A stretch of DNA of 64,000 nt from DASWTL01 sp966250385 (GTDB lineage: Bacteria > Bacteroidota > Bacteroidia > Sphingobacteriales > Sphingobacteriaceae). Of the stretch, positions 43,112 through 55,200 are shown in pieces (the first letter of the stretch is position 1; the number at the start of each line of letters is the position of its first letter). The stretch is from contig CBINHC010000009.1 of NCBI GenBank assembly GCA_966250385.1, positions 124,001 to 188,000 on the forward strand, given 5' to 3'. A model generated the notes under the pieces. That model saw only the letters and a list, made by a program, of their open reading frames with translations. It was not told the DNA's origin and did no database searches. Both the position numbers and the translations under genes were made by a program.

Positions 43112-44056
43112 TTACCGGGACGACCAGGGATTATAGGTAAAATCACCGCCGTTGTTCTGGGCGCTCCCTTTGTCGAACAAATGCACTCTAAGGCCGATCT
43201 CAAAATCGCCGCCGATCGCCTCCCGCTGGCCGGTATAGAAGCCCTGAATCAGATATTTGCCATAGCTAAAACCCATGCCTAAGGTGGTCCTGTTATTACT
43301 TTGGTACATCCCTGTAAGCGACAATAGGTTATTGAACGTGATCACATTGGACCCGAGGGACCATATGGCTCCTGTTCCCCTGAACGCCTGGATACTTAAC
43401 TTGGGTTCGAAGATTACCGCATCGACCGACTTGCTGATCCGGTACGAGCAGGCCAGAAGTCCGGCCGAATTTCCGACGGCATTATTAACGTCTTTTTTAA
43501 GAAGCGTTTTCAGGTTGGGCAAAGCACCCTGAATGGTCAGCTTTTCGCTGGTGTAGCCCAGGCCGAAATCACCGTCCAGATAAGTTTTCCTGAGGTTGAA
43601 ATCCGAAGCCCACGGATCATCAGGATCGCCAACGATCTCCGAATTTTCAAGCCGGTCCGTAAACACCCCCAGGGAAATACCAAAATGCAAGGATTGATCC
43701 GTATTGTTTAGCGGCAGGTGATAAGCATAACTGCCGCTCACATGGGTCCTCCCGATAAGGCCCGCTTTCTCATTATAAATAACAAGACCTAAACCGACAT
43801 TTTCCTGTCCGATTTTAGTTAAGCGATAATCCCCCGTAACCGCCTGCGAAACCGGTGAACCTTCCAGGACCCGCCATTGGTTCCGGAAGTGGACATTAAC
43901 ATTCAGCCCGTGGCCGATTCCTGCAAACGCCGGGTTTCCCAGGAACTGATTCTGATAAAACTGTCCGCCCATCGGTATGGACTGACCTAAGACGACCCTA
44001 ACAAAGGCAGTCAAAAGGAAGAGCAGCAAAAAGCCCTTTTTCGATATATTAGACAT
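43112..44056 (-). CDS. PorP/SprF-family type IX secretion outer-membrane protein
   Basis: About 314 aa. The start is taken at 44056 (MSNISKKGFLLLFLL), which gives a clean signal peptide; an ATG at 44068 is possible, and still longer starts overlap the upstream gene. The N-terminal signature of the family is clear: QFYQNQFLGNPAFAGI, then NVHFRNQWRVLEG. Barrel strands follow (VGLGLVIYNEKAGLIGRTHVSGSYAYHLPL, TTLGMGFSYGKYLIQGFYTG). PorP/SprF proteins are often encoded next to secreted proteins that carry a gliding-motility C-terminal domain and help to place them on the surface. That is the arrangement here, with the 44088 gene just upstream. Confidence 0.9.
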   Translation of the reverse strand: MSNISKKGFLLLFLLTAFVRVVLGQSIPMGGQFYQNQFLGNPAFAGIGHGLNVNVHFRNQWRVLEGSPVSQAVTGDYRLTKIGQENVGLGLVIYNEKAGLIGRTHVSGSYAYHLPLNNTDQSLHFGISLGVFTDRLENSEIVGDPDDPWASDFNLRKTYLDGDFGLGYTSEKLTIQGALPNLKTLLKKDVNNAVGNSAGLLACSYRISKSVDAVIFEPKLSIQAFRGTGAIWSLGSNVITFNNLLSLTGMYQSNNRTTLGMGFSYGKYLIQGFYTGQREAIGGDFEIGLRVHLFDKGSAQNNGGDFTYNPWSSR

Positions 44057-44087
44057 GATAACACTCATTATTTGGACTATCAACTTA

Positions 44088-44843
44088 TTAATCTCCCCGC
44101 ACCAGTGACACAAATCCTTTCATCACCTTTTTTCCGGAGTCGATCGTCAACACGTAGTAATAGGTGTCTTCAGTCAGGGCCATGCCATTGAAGGTACCGT
44201 CCCAGCTATTGTCATACCCTACCTTGGTGTAAACCACCTTTCCCTCCCGATTATAGATCGATAGTTCGTTTACAGGAAAGTCTTCCAGGTTTTTGACGAT
44301 CCAAACATCATTCTTTCCATCGCCATTTGGAGTGATCATGTTAGAGGCCTCCAGCATCGTGTAGGTAACCGGCTTCTCACTGCCCGGAGAAACGGCCGTA
44401 ATCTCCGCGAGTGTTGCCGGAGTCTGAAAAACCTCGTTCAGCCAGTTTCCCGATCCGACGCCGCTGACGCCGATCGCAAAGTCCTTAAAATCACCGGATG
44501 CCACCGGGCTGTAGGCGAGGCGAAGAGCCGCCGGAATATTCCCGTTCAATTCCCCCTCAAGATACCGGAACCCGAGGGTACCCGTAAAAGACACGGGGCG
44601 GCTGAAATTATAGATCCTGCGGACGCTTCGCTGCTCCGGCCAGGCGACTTCCCCGGAACGCCGGCTTATCTCCAATCCCCGGATCAGGAAGAAATCGGAC
44701 GGAACCATCACTAATCCGTCACAGAAGAAAGCCGTCCCTTCTCCAACGTAAAGGCCATCAGCTTGTCCGATACTAAGCTGAGCTTTCGAGTCACCGTATC
44801 CCAGAAACAGGATCACCATCAGTGTAAATGCAAATTTCTTCAC
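44088..44843 (-). CDS. Secreted protein with gliding-motility-type (T9SS type B) C-terminal domain
   Basis: A 251-aa protein with a signal peptide (FTLMVILFLGYGDSKAQ). The first part is beta-rich and unrecognised. The last 85 residues are a gliding-motility-associated C-terminal domain: NMITPNGDGKNDVWIVKNLEDFP, LSIYNREGKVVYTK, YDNSWDGTFNGMALTEDTYYYVL. This is the sorting signal used by the type IX secretion system. It partners the PorP/SprF gene downstream. It is small for such proteins, so it may be an anchor or linker for the giant proteins encoded upstream, which have no such domain at the C-terminal end visible here. Confidence 0.88.
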   Translation of the reverse strand: MKKFAFTLMVILFLGYGDSKAQLSIGQADGLYVGEGTAFFCDGLVMVPSDFFLIRGLEISRRSGEVAWPEQRSVRRIYNFSRPVSFTGTLGFRYLEGELNGNIPAALRLAYSPVASGDFKDFAIGVSGVGSGNWLNEVFQTPATLAEITAVSPGSEKPVTYTMLEASNMITPNGDGKNDVWIVKNLEDFPVNELSIYNREGKVVYTKVGYDNSWDGTFNGMALTEDTYYYVLTIDSGKKVMKGFVSLVRGD

Positions 44844-44847
44844 TTCC

Positions 44848-46251
44848 TTATTTAATTGACTTTTTTACTGATTCCATGTTATCCGGCAGGGCGACGATCT
44901 TATTGGTCTTGGTGTCGATCACTACCATGGTCGGCGTAGAAAGCACATAGTAGGCGTTGGCCTCCGGACTATTAATGCCGCTGGCGGCTCTCCGGTGTGT
45001 CCATCCGGGCAATTTGTCTTTAGCCTTTTCCCAGGATGCGATCTCCGTATCGGTATCATCGAGACTAATCGCAAAAACGTCTACCTTATGCTTACCTTCT
45101 TGTTCAAACCAGGGGTGCAAGGCCTTCATCAATTCCTTACAATGCTGGCAGTCTGCCGACCAAAAGAGCAAAAGCTTATATTTCGAGTCGCTCTTGTACT
45201 TGCTGAACTCTACCTGTTTTCCGGTTTCATCTTTGATCATGAAGTCAGGGGCAAGGACACCGGGCTTCAGGGTTTCGATACCCTTCAGTCTTTTCTCAAT
45301 GGCGATCCGTTTGGTCGTCATGCACCGGGGATCTCCCAGGTAGGGTTCCAGCATCTTGATTCCGGCCTGCATATTGAAGCTTTCATAACCGTTATAGAAG
45401 TAATCCACCATCCAGCCATATACCAACGGATGGCCTTCACGGGCCTTTTCAATTGCTCGGCGCCCGGCCAGGGTGAACAATGAGTCGCGCAGCGCCTCAG
45501 TGGTGGCCATGGTGCCGTACAGGTTCACATAACCGTTCATCCAGTCCCGCAGACCGGAAGTTTTGATCAGCAACGAATCGCGGAAATCGATACCCTCGAA
45601 GTAATTGGTGATCAGGCTCTGCATGCGGTCCGATTCAGTGCCTTTCCACTCAATGGCTGGCAGGTACTGCAAAAGGAAGGAATGACTAACGAACAGATCC
45701 GACTGAAGCCCGGATTGTTGCTTCAGCCAGTCGTTATACTGGCTGCGTCTGATTTCGAATTCGTTGACGGCACTTTTATAGAATGCTGACTGAGGCTGAT
45801 CATATCCCATCAGCAGATTTTGCAAAAGGCCTAGCTTTTCACGCTTCTGCTGATTTTCCGCCGAAAAGCCCGCCAGCAAAGCATTTTCCCGCTCTCCCTT
45901 TTGGAAGTATGTGCTATCCGGGTTGTTAATGTGTTTGGGGTGAATCCATAGTTCAAGGTCCTGCCTGCCGATGACGATTCTTTTCTCAGCAGGATAGGAT
46001 GTGCTACTCGGATTTTCCTTGTAATCAAACCGGAGAACAAACTCACCTGGCAGCGCTTCCCTGGGAATCCTCAGCACTCCGGTTTGACCATTTTTGAGGC
46101 CGGCATGCTCAGCCACGGATTTAATAGATGCACCTGCGATTGACTGCACCGTTACCTTGCTTTCGTAAGCTCCGCGAACATGAATCTTAAGTTCTTGTGC
46201 ATTGAGTGCCGTCACCGGTAATAAGCCGAACAGCAATAGTATCCTTTTCAT
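44848..46251 (-). CDS. TlpA-like thioredoxin-fold protein with long N-terminal region
   Basis: A 467-aa exported protein: signal peptide (LLLFGLLPVTALNAQ), about 310 residues of helical and beta sequence resembling the N-terminal domains of Bacteroidota TlpA-like proteins, then a thioredoxin domain (VLAPDFMIKDETGKQVEFSKYK, LLLFWSADCQHCKELM with active Cys368 and Cys371, STPTMVVIDTKTNKIVAL with the cis-Pro). It acts in the periplasm as a thiol-disulfide reductase or isomerase. It ends 4 bp before the T9SS-CTD gene and starts 9 bp after the giant-protein stop, so all are one operon. It may help fold the cysteine-containing FISUMP domains of the giant protein (each has a CW and a DPC motif). Confidence 0.85.
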   Translation of the reverse strand: MKRILLLFGLLPVTALNAQELKIHVRGAYESKVTVQSIAGASIKSVAEHAGLKNGQTGVLRIPREALPGEFVLRFDYKENPSSTSYPAEKRIVIGRQDLELWIHPKHINNPDSTYFQKGERENALLAGFSAENQQKREKLGLLQNLLMGYDQPQSAFYKSAVNEFEIRRSQYNDWLKQQSGLQSDLFVSHSFLLQYLPAIEWKGTESDRMQSLITNYFEGIDFRDSLLIKTSGLRDWMNGYVNLYGTMATTEALRDSLFTLAGRRAIEKAREGHPLVYGWMVDYFYNGYESFNMQAGIKMLEPYLGDPRCMTTKRIAIEKRLKGIETLKPGVLAPDFMIKDETGKQVEFSKYKSDSKYKLLLFWSADCQHCKELMKALHPWFEQEGKHKVDVFAISLDDTDTEIASWEKAKDKLPGWTHRRAASGINSPEANAYYVLSTPTMVVIDTKTNKIVALPDNMESVKKSIK

Positions 46252-46260
46252 ATTGATCGT

Positions 46261-49200
46261 TTAATTAATATCTTTTATACATCTGACCGAGTGACCTTCT
46301 TCCTGCTGAAACTGATCAACCACGCTAACGGCAGGCACAGAGCTTAGCTTGAACCAGTATGCCCCGTATGCGCTATAAGGCGAGTTTGACCACCAAATTC
46401 CAGCCACACCCCGACCCACCAGACTTTGTCCTTCGGGTTTGTTCTCAATCGTACCAGCCGCGTGTAATTTCAACGGAGACTGGTACCCTATTTCAAAGGA
46501 CGGATTCTTTGCGGCTACCGCTCTCCATTCTGCCTGTGTAGGTATTCGCCATTGTGCCCCCAGCAGAAGCCTGCACGGGTCTTCAGCCGAACTCCAGAAT
46601 GCATTTCCTGCAGGTCCCAGCCATCCGGATATCCCGCGCGGAGCCGTGCCCAGAAACTCGAACGCCTGTTTCCGGTTGTATTGATAGTACCATCCGGCGG
46701 CCTGTTCAGAGGCATCCGCCGCTGAGGTGGCGGGCCTCTCCGCCCCGAGGTTTTGGGTAATCCAGCATTTCGGCGTTGTCCCTGCAACTGTACTGCTGGT
46801 CGTCTGGTAGGTGATCGTTTTTGTGATCGGAGAACCGTTGACACCTGCGACATGCGCGACAGTCACAGGTAAACAAACCGTGAATTTTTCTGCCGGCCCG
46901 TAAACAATTGTGCCGTTTCCAAGCACCGCATAAGAAGAGACCGAGTAAACTACCCCTTCTGCCAAAGGGCTGATGGCAGCCGAAAAATAACCCAGTCCAG
47001 TGCCAGTAACAGCCTGATAGCTGTCTGTTTGACGATTAGGATTTCGGTCACTGCTTGTCCAGGTGAATCCCCGTTCTGTAATTTCATTTCTGTCATCAAC
47101 TAGTGTCGCTGATTTCAATTCTGCAGAGGTTGATGTCGAATTGACGAGCAGCGTAGATCCCAATTGAGGTATTAATGCGGCTGTGTTATCCCTGATACAC
47201 CGCACCGCATAGTAAGAAGATTTTCGCCATGACGGGAGATATGTTTGACCGGAAGTAAGCTTGAAAAAGTATGCCGCAACCCCGTCGTTCCAAACATTTG
47301 TGCTCGTCCAGTAATAACCCTCGGTGCCCCGGGCTACTAAACCCGGCACCGTAGGCGTGTTTGTTCCGTCAGCGCCGCCTCCTGCATGCAGTTTCAACTC
47401 GGACGAAAATCCAGCGCTCAATGTTGATATTTTAGCTTTGACAGCCCCCCACTCAGTACTGGTCGGGATTCTCCAGCCGCCACCAAGCAGCATCGTACAA
47501 GGATCGTTGCTGCCGGACCAGGAGGTGTTCTCATTGGGATTTGTCCAGCTTAAAGGTGTTACGGTCCCACTTCCAAACGAAAACCCTTGTAGTCTGTTGA
47601 ACTGCCAATACCAGCCAGTCGCGCCTGGAGATGTATCCGTCGCTGTACCCGGTGCTTCATCTGCGCCTAAGTTCTGAGCGATCCAGCACTTAGGCCCTGT
47701 ACCAGCCAACGTACTGCTCACTGTTTTATAAGTCACGGTCTTCTCGACAGGCGCACCATTAACTCCAGCCATATGAATACGGGTGATCGGCGGACAAACC
47801 GTAAAACTCGACACCGGGGATAACGTCACTCCGGAATGTTCATTCTTTGCAAACGCCCAGACATAGTACACTTTATTGCCTTCCAGACCATTTAGCGTTG
47901 CTGAAAAGGTTCCGATGCCGGTTCCCAAAGCGGACCTTACGGTTCGATCCTGATCGAGCACCGGAGCCGCTCCGGTTTCGTTCCATACAAATCCCCAGTC
48001 TGTTACATTATCGAATCCATCCGATACGACTATTGCAGATGCCTTTACCTCGGTAGCGCTCAGCTGGTCTATCGTGGCATAGGTAACAAACGGAGGGCCG
48101 GAAACCATAGACTGAGCCAGGCATCGCAAACTTTCGGCGTCGGGCTTACTTCTATGCCGAAGATCAGACACACTTCCCCATTGGGCAGCCACAGAGCTCC
48201 AGTAGGACCATCCCAGCGAACCGGATCCCTGGTTACTGCTCCAAATGGCTGCAGTCTCACCTCTTTCTTTTAGCCCGGTACTATTAACCCATCCCGCAGC
48301 ATGAATTTTCAGGGGAGAATCAAACGCGTTTTGAAGAGTATTCCATTGTGATTCAGTGGCCTCCCATTCAATCTTGGTCGGCATTCGCCAACCTGCTCCT
48401 ATCAGCAAGGCACATGGATCGCTGCCACTCCATTCGCTGCCCTCGTTTATGGATGCCACCCAACCGGCGGAAGGAACCCTAGTTGCTCCGGAGAAATAAT
48501 ACGCCGTACCGGGCCTATTATATTGCCAGTACCAGCCGGCCGCAGCCGGATCGGGATCAGTGGCGCTAGCTGCCTGTTTGCTTGCACCAAGATTTTGAGT
48601 GATCCAACAAGTATTTTTTCCCGAATTAACGATTGAAGTTACTCCATAGGTCACTTGTTTGGATTCCGGTGCGCCATTTTGTCCCTCAATATGATAACGG
48701 GCTATTGACTCCGGACAGATCAACACCTTCTCGACCGGCCCATATCCTATTTTGATGCCGTTTGAAGCATACGCGCGAACGTAGTACTGACCTGGCCTTA
48801 GGCCGGTGACATCCATAGAGTAGTCACCGACGACGTTGGTCATTTCGTACACGGACCCCATTTTGTTATCAACAGTTGGATCAGGAGTGGTGCTCCATAC
48901 CAAGCCGTGCTCGGTAATGGCCTTACCCCCGTCGTACAGAACCGACGCTTTCCCTCTGAATTGTGTTGCAGCCATATCGGAGATTGCAATACTTGAGACA
49001 ATTGGCGCGGTGATGACAGGATCAATCAAAATACATCTTACCGACAGACCATACGCTTTAGAAGCCGAAGCCACCGTACTCACATCCCCATTTAAGTTGT
49101 TTATTCCTAAATGCCAGCCATTTGCTGAGTTTCCCGGATCCGAATCACTGGTCCAGATAGCAGCAGCTCGGCCGCGGTTTCCGATAACACCACTGACCCG

Positions 49201-52200
49201 GTCAATAAATCCAGCTGCATGCAATTTCAGTGGTGAGTTATAACCGTCCTGAAGCTTCTTCCAGTTTGTATTAGCGCTAACGTACTCTGACTGGGTCGGA
49301 AGTCTCCAGCCGCCCCCCAGAAGCAGATTACATGGATCGGTTGACTCCGGCCAATTACTAGCGGATGCAGAAGGACTGGTCCATGTCGTAGCAGGAACTC
49401 TGCTCGCCTTATACTCAAACCCTTGCCCTACGCCAAATTGCCAATACCACCCGGCAGCTTCGGCCGAACCGTCAAATGCATCCTGCCCTTGCTTTTCCGC
49501 ACCCAAATTTCTTCCCAGCCAGCATGCAGGTTGCCCCGAAACAGCTGCACTAACCACTTCATAATCAACTTGACGGCTAACCGGGGCACCGTTTACACCA
49601 GCAACATGCTGCCGGGTTACCGGCGGACAGAGCTTAAAGGTCGCAACAGGTGAAAAAGTAATGCCGTTGTTCTGGTTTTTTGCAAATGCCCAAACATGAT
49701 AAACCTTGTATGCCTCCAATCCGGTTAATGTGGATTCAAACGGCCCAACATTGCCCCCAGGCCCCGGTCTTATCGTCTGATCTGTGTCTAACACCGGAGC
49801 AGCCCCGGTGTCATTCCATACGAATCCCCGGTCGGTAATAGCCGACCCTCCGTCGATGGTGACGGCCGCAGCTACCTTTGCTGTAGCTGGAGTCATTTCG
49901 GATACGACCACATCTGACACTGAAGGCGCAGTCTTCACAATTTCGGCCTGGATACAACGGACAGACATACCATATGCCTTGGACACGTTGGTGACAAAGC
50001 TTTTGTTCTCCACGCTGTTGAATCGGAAGTAGTGTCCCTGATTGGAATCAAACCTGGTACTGCTCCAGTAATTACCAAACTGTCCACGTCCATAGAGTGC
50101 CCCAGGTGCAACCCCTTGAGTCGCTCCATTGGCTTCAATAAATCCAGCTGCATGCAACTTTAATTCTGACGCAAATGGATCACCGAAGGCCGTCCAATTT
50201 GCGTCGGCAATATCATATTCTCCCTTAGTTGGCAATCGCCAGCCTTCGCCCAGGAGCAGCCGGCAAGGATCATTTGCTGCAACCCAGTCGCTCGGATCTG
50301 ATATGCCTGAAATCCAAGTGGCCGGCGTACGACTGACGCCGTATTCATATCCTTGTTGCTTACTAAACTGCCAATACCAGCCAGCAGCTTCCGGCCGGCT
50401 GTCGCTGGCGGTTGTTGCCTGACTGTCCGCGCCGAGGTTTCTGGCGATCCAGCATTTCACTTCACCGGATGCTTCGCTTCCGATCACCTCATAGGTCACG
50501 CTCTTATCAACCGGAGCGCCGTTGTGCCCTGCCGCATGGTATCGTGTTATGGAGGGTGGACAAATTGTAAAAATTTCTACCGGGCCATAGCCCGTGTTAA
50601 CACCATTTGTCGCATATGCGCGAACCCGGTAAACTTTCCCTTCCTGCAACGGGGTGAGTGTGTGGGTAAACGTCTCCTTAACGCCCCTCATATCGTCTGT
50701 GTATCCCTCGTTGCTGATGACTGTAGGATCGGATGCCTGAGTTGTCCAGACGAATCCGCGCGCCGTAACCGGATCTCCACCTGTATGTGTCATTTCAGCG
50801 GTTGCCTTCACGCTCGTGCTCTGAATTTCCGTAATAGTAACCTCACCCAGCGTCGGCGGAACGGCCGGCGTTGGAAAACTCTTCTGATCGCCATAACCAT
50901 ATTTATACCCATTGTAAGCGTAAGCACGATAGTAATAGGTCGTACCTGGCTCAAGATCCGCCAAATTGGCGGTAAACTGGGCTGCGCCATTATTTACGGT
51001 AAATATTCCGTTATCAATGGTGAGTTCCGGGAAACCCGATGTACTGTAGAGAATGCCCTGACGGGTTATATCCGCCCCACCGTTGTCGGTGACATCGCCG
51101 CCCGGATCAGCCGATGTTGGCGTAATATTGATTGGCTCAACGGTTTGGACTGAAGGCTCCGTGATCGGCTTGGTCCTCACTTTCACATAAGCGCTATAGG
51201 TCGTCCCCACCTGATTGACGCCATAAGCCTTGGCAAAATAGCTTGTTTCCGGTAGCAGGCCGGTCATTTTCAAGATAAATTCACCTTCCCCGTGCCCTTG
51301 AACCGGACCTGGTGCAACGTCCTCTTCAACCCGCCCTAACGGATTAACTTCAGGGTTATCATATCGACCCCAAACAATACCGCGCTTCAGAATGGGCAGA
51401 CGACCGTTATGCGTGATACTTCCGCTTATAGATGTAACGGTGGTTCCTAACTGATCTACACTGGCAGCGGTCAACGTAGGATAGTCGGCCGTGAGAAATG
51501 CAACCGGAACCCCGTAGCCTACCCCCGCCAGGTTAATGGCATAGGCGCGTACATAATACTGGGTGTTTGGAAGAAGACCGGAAAGCCCCCCATTAAAATC
51601 TCCTGTAAAAACCGGATCACTTCCACCGCGAACGATCTCAGTATGGGGATGCTTGTAATAGTCCGGCTCCTTATCGGTGCTCCAGACGAAGCCCCATCGG
51701 GTCGCCGGCATTCCGCCATCGCGGTCCAGGCTGCCCGAGACATTTGCAGATTGCCCCAGAATGTCCTGAACGGAGATGGTCGTCAGTTCCGGTGCGGTGG
51801 CAAACAGACAGAAAGATACCTGTTCTCCATAACCAGTTCCCTTTCCATTCGTGGCATAAGCCCGCACATAGTAGGTCACGCGTTCACTCAGCCCCGTCAT
51901 CGTGCTGTTGAATCCCCCAGAAAGATCGCCGTCGCTGGTGCTGGACACCGGATCGGTATTGGGGTCAAAATTAAATTTTGTACTCCAGACAAGGCCCGTC
52001 GCCAACACCGATGAACCGCCAGAGTCGGCAATTGTACCGGCTCCCCTCGCCGAGGTAGTTGAGAGGGTAGTCACCAGCGGATCGGTGATTACCTTAGGAA
52101 GAACAGCCGGATGAGCGTACAAAAACGGAGTACTAAACGTGACGTCCGCTTTATTGACTGCATAGGCCCAGACATAATAAGTCTCGCCCGGCTTCAGGTC

Positions 52201-55200
52201 GCTAAATAGTCCTTGAATCCTCCCAATGTCTTCCCCAAGCCTGATCTTATGATCCTCATCGGCGTTTCGCGGATCGAAGTCAGGATCCATGCTCCAGATA
52301 AATCCCCGTTCAGAGACCCAGCTTCCGCCATTATCCGTGATGTCTGCGACAGCTGCAGCCTCGGACTCACCAATGGGTGTCACCGATAAGACCGATAAAA
52401 CCGGCGGGGAAATCGGAGGCGTTTCAAAATGAAATTCAACATTTCCGTAATTCAGTCCAACAGTATTGATTCCGTATCCACGCACAAAATACTCCGTGGC
52501 GGGTTGCAGGCCGTCAATAACGGCCTGATAACCGCCAATTCCGCCAAGGTTATAAGAAACTCTTGTGCTGAGATCGATTGTAGGCCCTGATGAGGTACTC
52601 CACACGATGCCATGCCCAAGCATTCTTGCCCGCCCGTCATCCACGATCCGGGCATCAATGACTACGGCAGTCCCGGCCCTGGTAGCAAACGGCGCTGATG
52701 CCCGATCAATGGTAACAATGGGGCGCCCCTGCGTTCTGAATTGCTTCTGATCGCCATAAGTGGTGTCCACTCCATTCACTGCGAAGGCCCTGATGTAGTA
52801 AATGGTGTTTTCCTTTAAACCGGACAGATAGGTAACAAACGGTCCTGTAGCGGATCCGGACTGCATCACCTTATTGGCCAGCGGAATCTTTTGAGGCTCC
52901 AGGTCTTTATTCTCTGTGTAAGCGACGCCGCGTGTTGTAATATAGGAGCCACCGTCGTCGGTGATATTTCCACCGGTTCTTGCCGTGGTTCCTGTCACGT
53001 CGGCTGCAGCAGTTGTAATTACTTCAGCATATCCCGCAGCCAGCGTCTGAACTTTTTCCTTCTGACCAAAGGAAATTCCGGCTACATTCACGGCGAACGC
53101 GGAGACATAGTAATCTATGCCGCCCTTCAGGCCGGTTATTGTGGTTGCAAAACTGGCCGCATCATGCTGCTCAATACGATTCACCTGCTCAGCCTTCGGA
53201 TCGAAACTCGGATCGGTACTCCAAACCATACCGGTGCGCAAAAGGGGCGCAAATCCCGTACTGGTAACGACACCGCCTGTGGTGATTGTTTTATTGGTCC
53301 TTGCAGACGCCGGGCGGGTGGTCAGTCCGGGGAGATCAGCCTGAGTAAACTCCAGTTCGGGACCGTAACCTCTGAAGGTTCCGTTGTCAGCAAAAGCTCG
53401 TACATAGTACTTCCTGCCTGGTATCAGGCCGGTCATTGCCATGCTGAAGGCGCCCTCCCCGTAACCCGTTTGTTCAAACTTCCCCTCGGGGTTCCTGTAG
53501 TCAAAACCTGCCGATGAACCCCAGACTATTCCTCTGGAAGTTACCCTTCCGCCGCCATGATTAACGATGGTACCTCCGCCAACCGCGGTGGTCAGCGCTG
53601 TACTTTCCGGCCTCTTGGTCTCCAGGGTAGGCGCTACGGGAGAATCGGTTTTAAAAAATACCTTCTCGGGCCCGTAAGCAACTCCGGCGGAGTTTACGGC
53701 AAAGGCACGCACGTAATAGGTAGTGTTTCCATATAAACTTGTCAGGTTCGCCGTGAAGGTGCCGGTTCCCGATCCAGGAGGAGTACTGACAAAATCTTCG
53801 ACGGTTGGTTCTTCATGCTCAGCCCACACCAGCCCGTTCCGGGTTACAGCTGTCCCACCATTATTCAGAACCCGTCCCTGTCCGATCGCGGAAACGTTCG
53901 TGTGGGACAGCACGGGCAATGTTTCCACTGTTGCATAATTCCAGGTGGTGAACTCCACCGGATCACCATAGGCAACCAGGCCGGCTCCATTCTTTGCATA
54001 TGCCCGAACATAATAAGTCACTCCGGGCATCAGGCCAGTCATCACGCTGGTAAAGCTCCAGGGGTCTGTTTGCCTGGTCCTTTCATTCACCACGTCTTCC
54101 GGAATAAAATTTCTGTTAGTGCTCCAAACCAGGCCCGTTTCCACCAGCAATGCGCCACCGTGACTGATAATCTCCCCTCCTCCCCGGCCACTGATTCCGG
54201 TAATATTCTTTACCTGCATGGTCTTAACGGTCGGTTTTACCGGAGGCGGTGTCCTTAGTGTCCGGCTGTCTCCATAGGCGGTACCCACTTCATTGGTCGC
54301 ATAGGCACGGTAAAAATAGGTGGAGTTGCCCAGGAGCTCACCGATGGTGTGATCAAACTGTCCCATGCCTTTGCCGGACTGAACGCGTGTCGCCAGATTG
54401 ATGGTAGGCTCATCTGAAAGATCCCAGACAATTCCACTTCGAGATACCTGGCTTCCGCCGTCGGAAATGATGTCACCCGATACGCTTGCTGTTGTGCCGG
54501 TCACCGTCACGTCGGTTTTGGTAAAAACGGTCGGCCTGGCGATGGTCTTGAAGGATACGACATTTCCATATGAAGGCAGGGGTGCGTCGGTCAGTGCATA
54601 GGCTCTGACGTAATATGTCTTCTCCGACTGTAATCCGGCGATCATCAGGTCAAACGTCCCTGACCCCGTACCGCCACTGATCTTACTGTCGTTAATGGTC
54701 GGTGCGCCCGTTGTATTCCAGCAAAATCCGCGTTCCCTGACATCCGAGCCGCCATCGTTTAGAATATTACCCCCGGCGGACACACTGGTACCCGAAGTGT
54801 TGTTTATCGGGTAGGTCTGAATAGTGGCCGACACCGGCGACCCGGTGATCAGTTGAACAGGCTCACCATACCCTGCGCCGACACTATTGGTACCGAAGGC
54901 CCGCACATAATAGGTTGTATTGGCCCGCAGACCATTGATGGTACTAAAAAACGGACCGGTTCCATTCCCCCCCAGAACATACTCGTTGGGCTCCGGATTC
55001 AGGGGATCCTGGTTCCAGCAAAGCCCTCTGTAAAAGACGGGTTCTCCGCCATCATCTGTTACGTTTCCGCCTCCCGTGGCCGATGTCGCAGACACTGCAG
55101 ACAACATCGGATCCGTGACGACTGTCGGCTTCGCGGCTGTCGGGAATTCGAGAACATCCCCATATTTAATACCAAAACTATTTTTTGCATAGGCGCAGAA

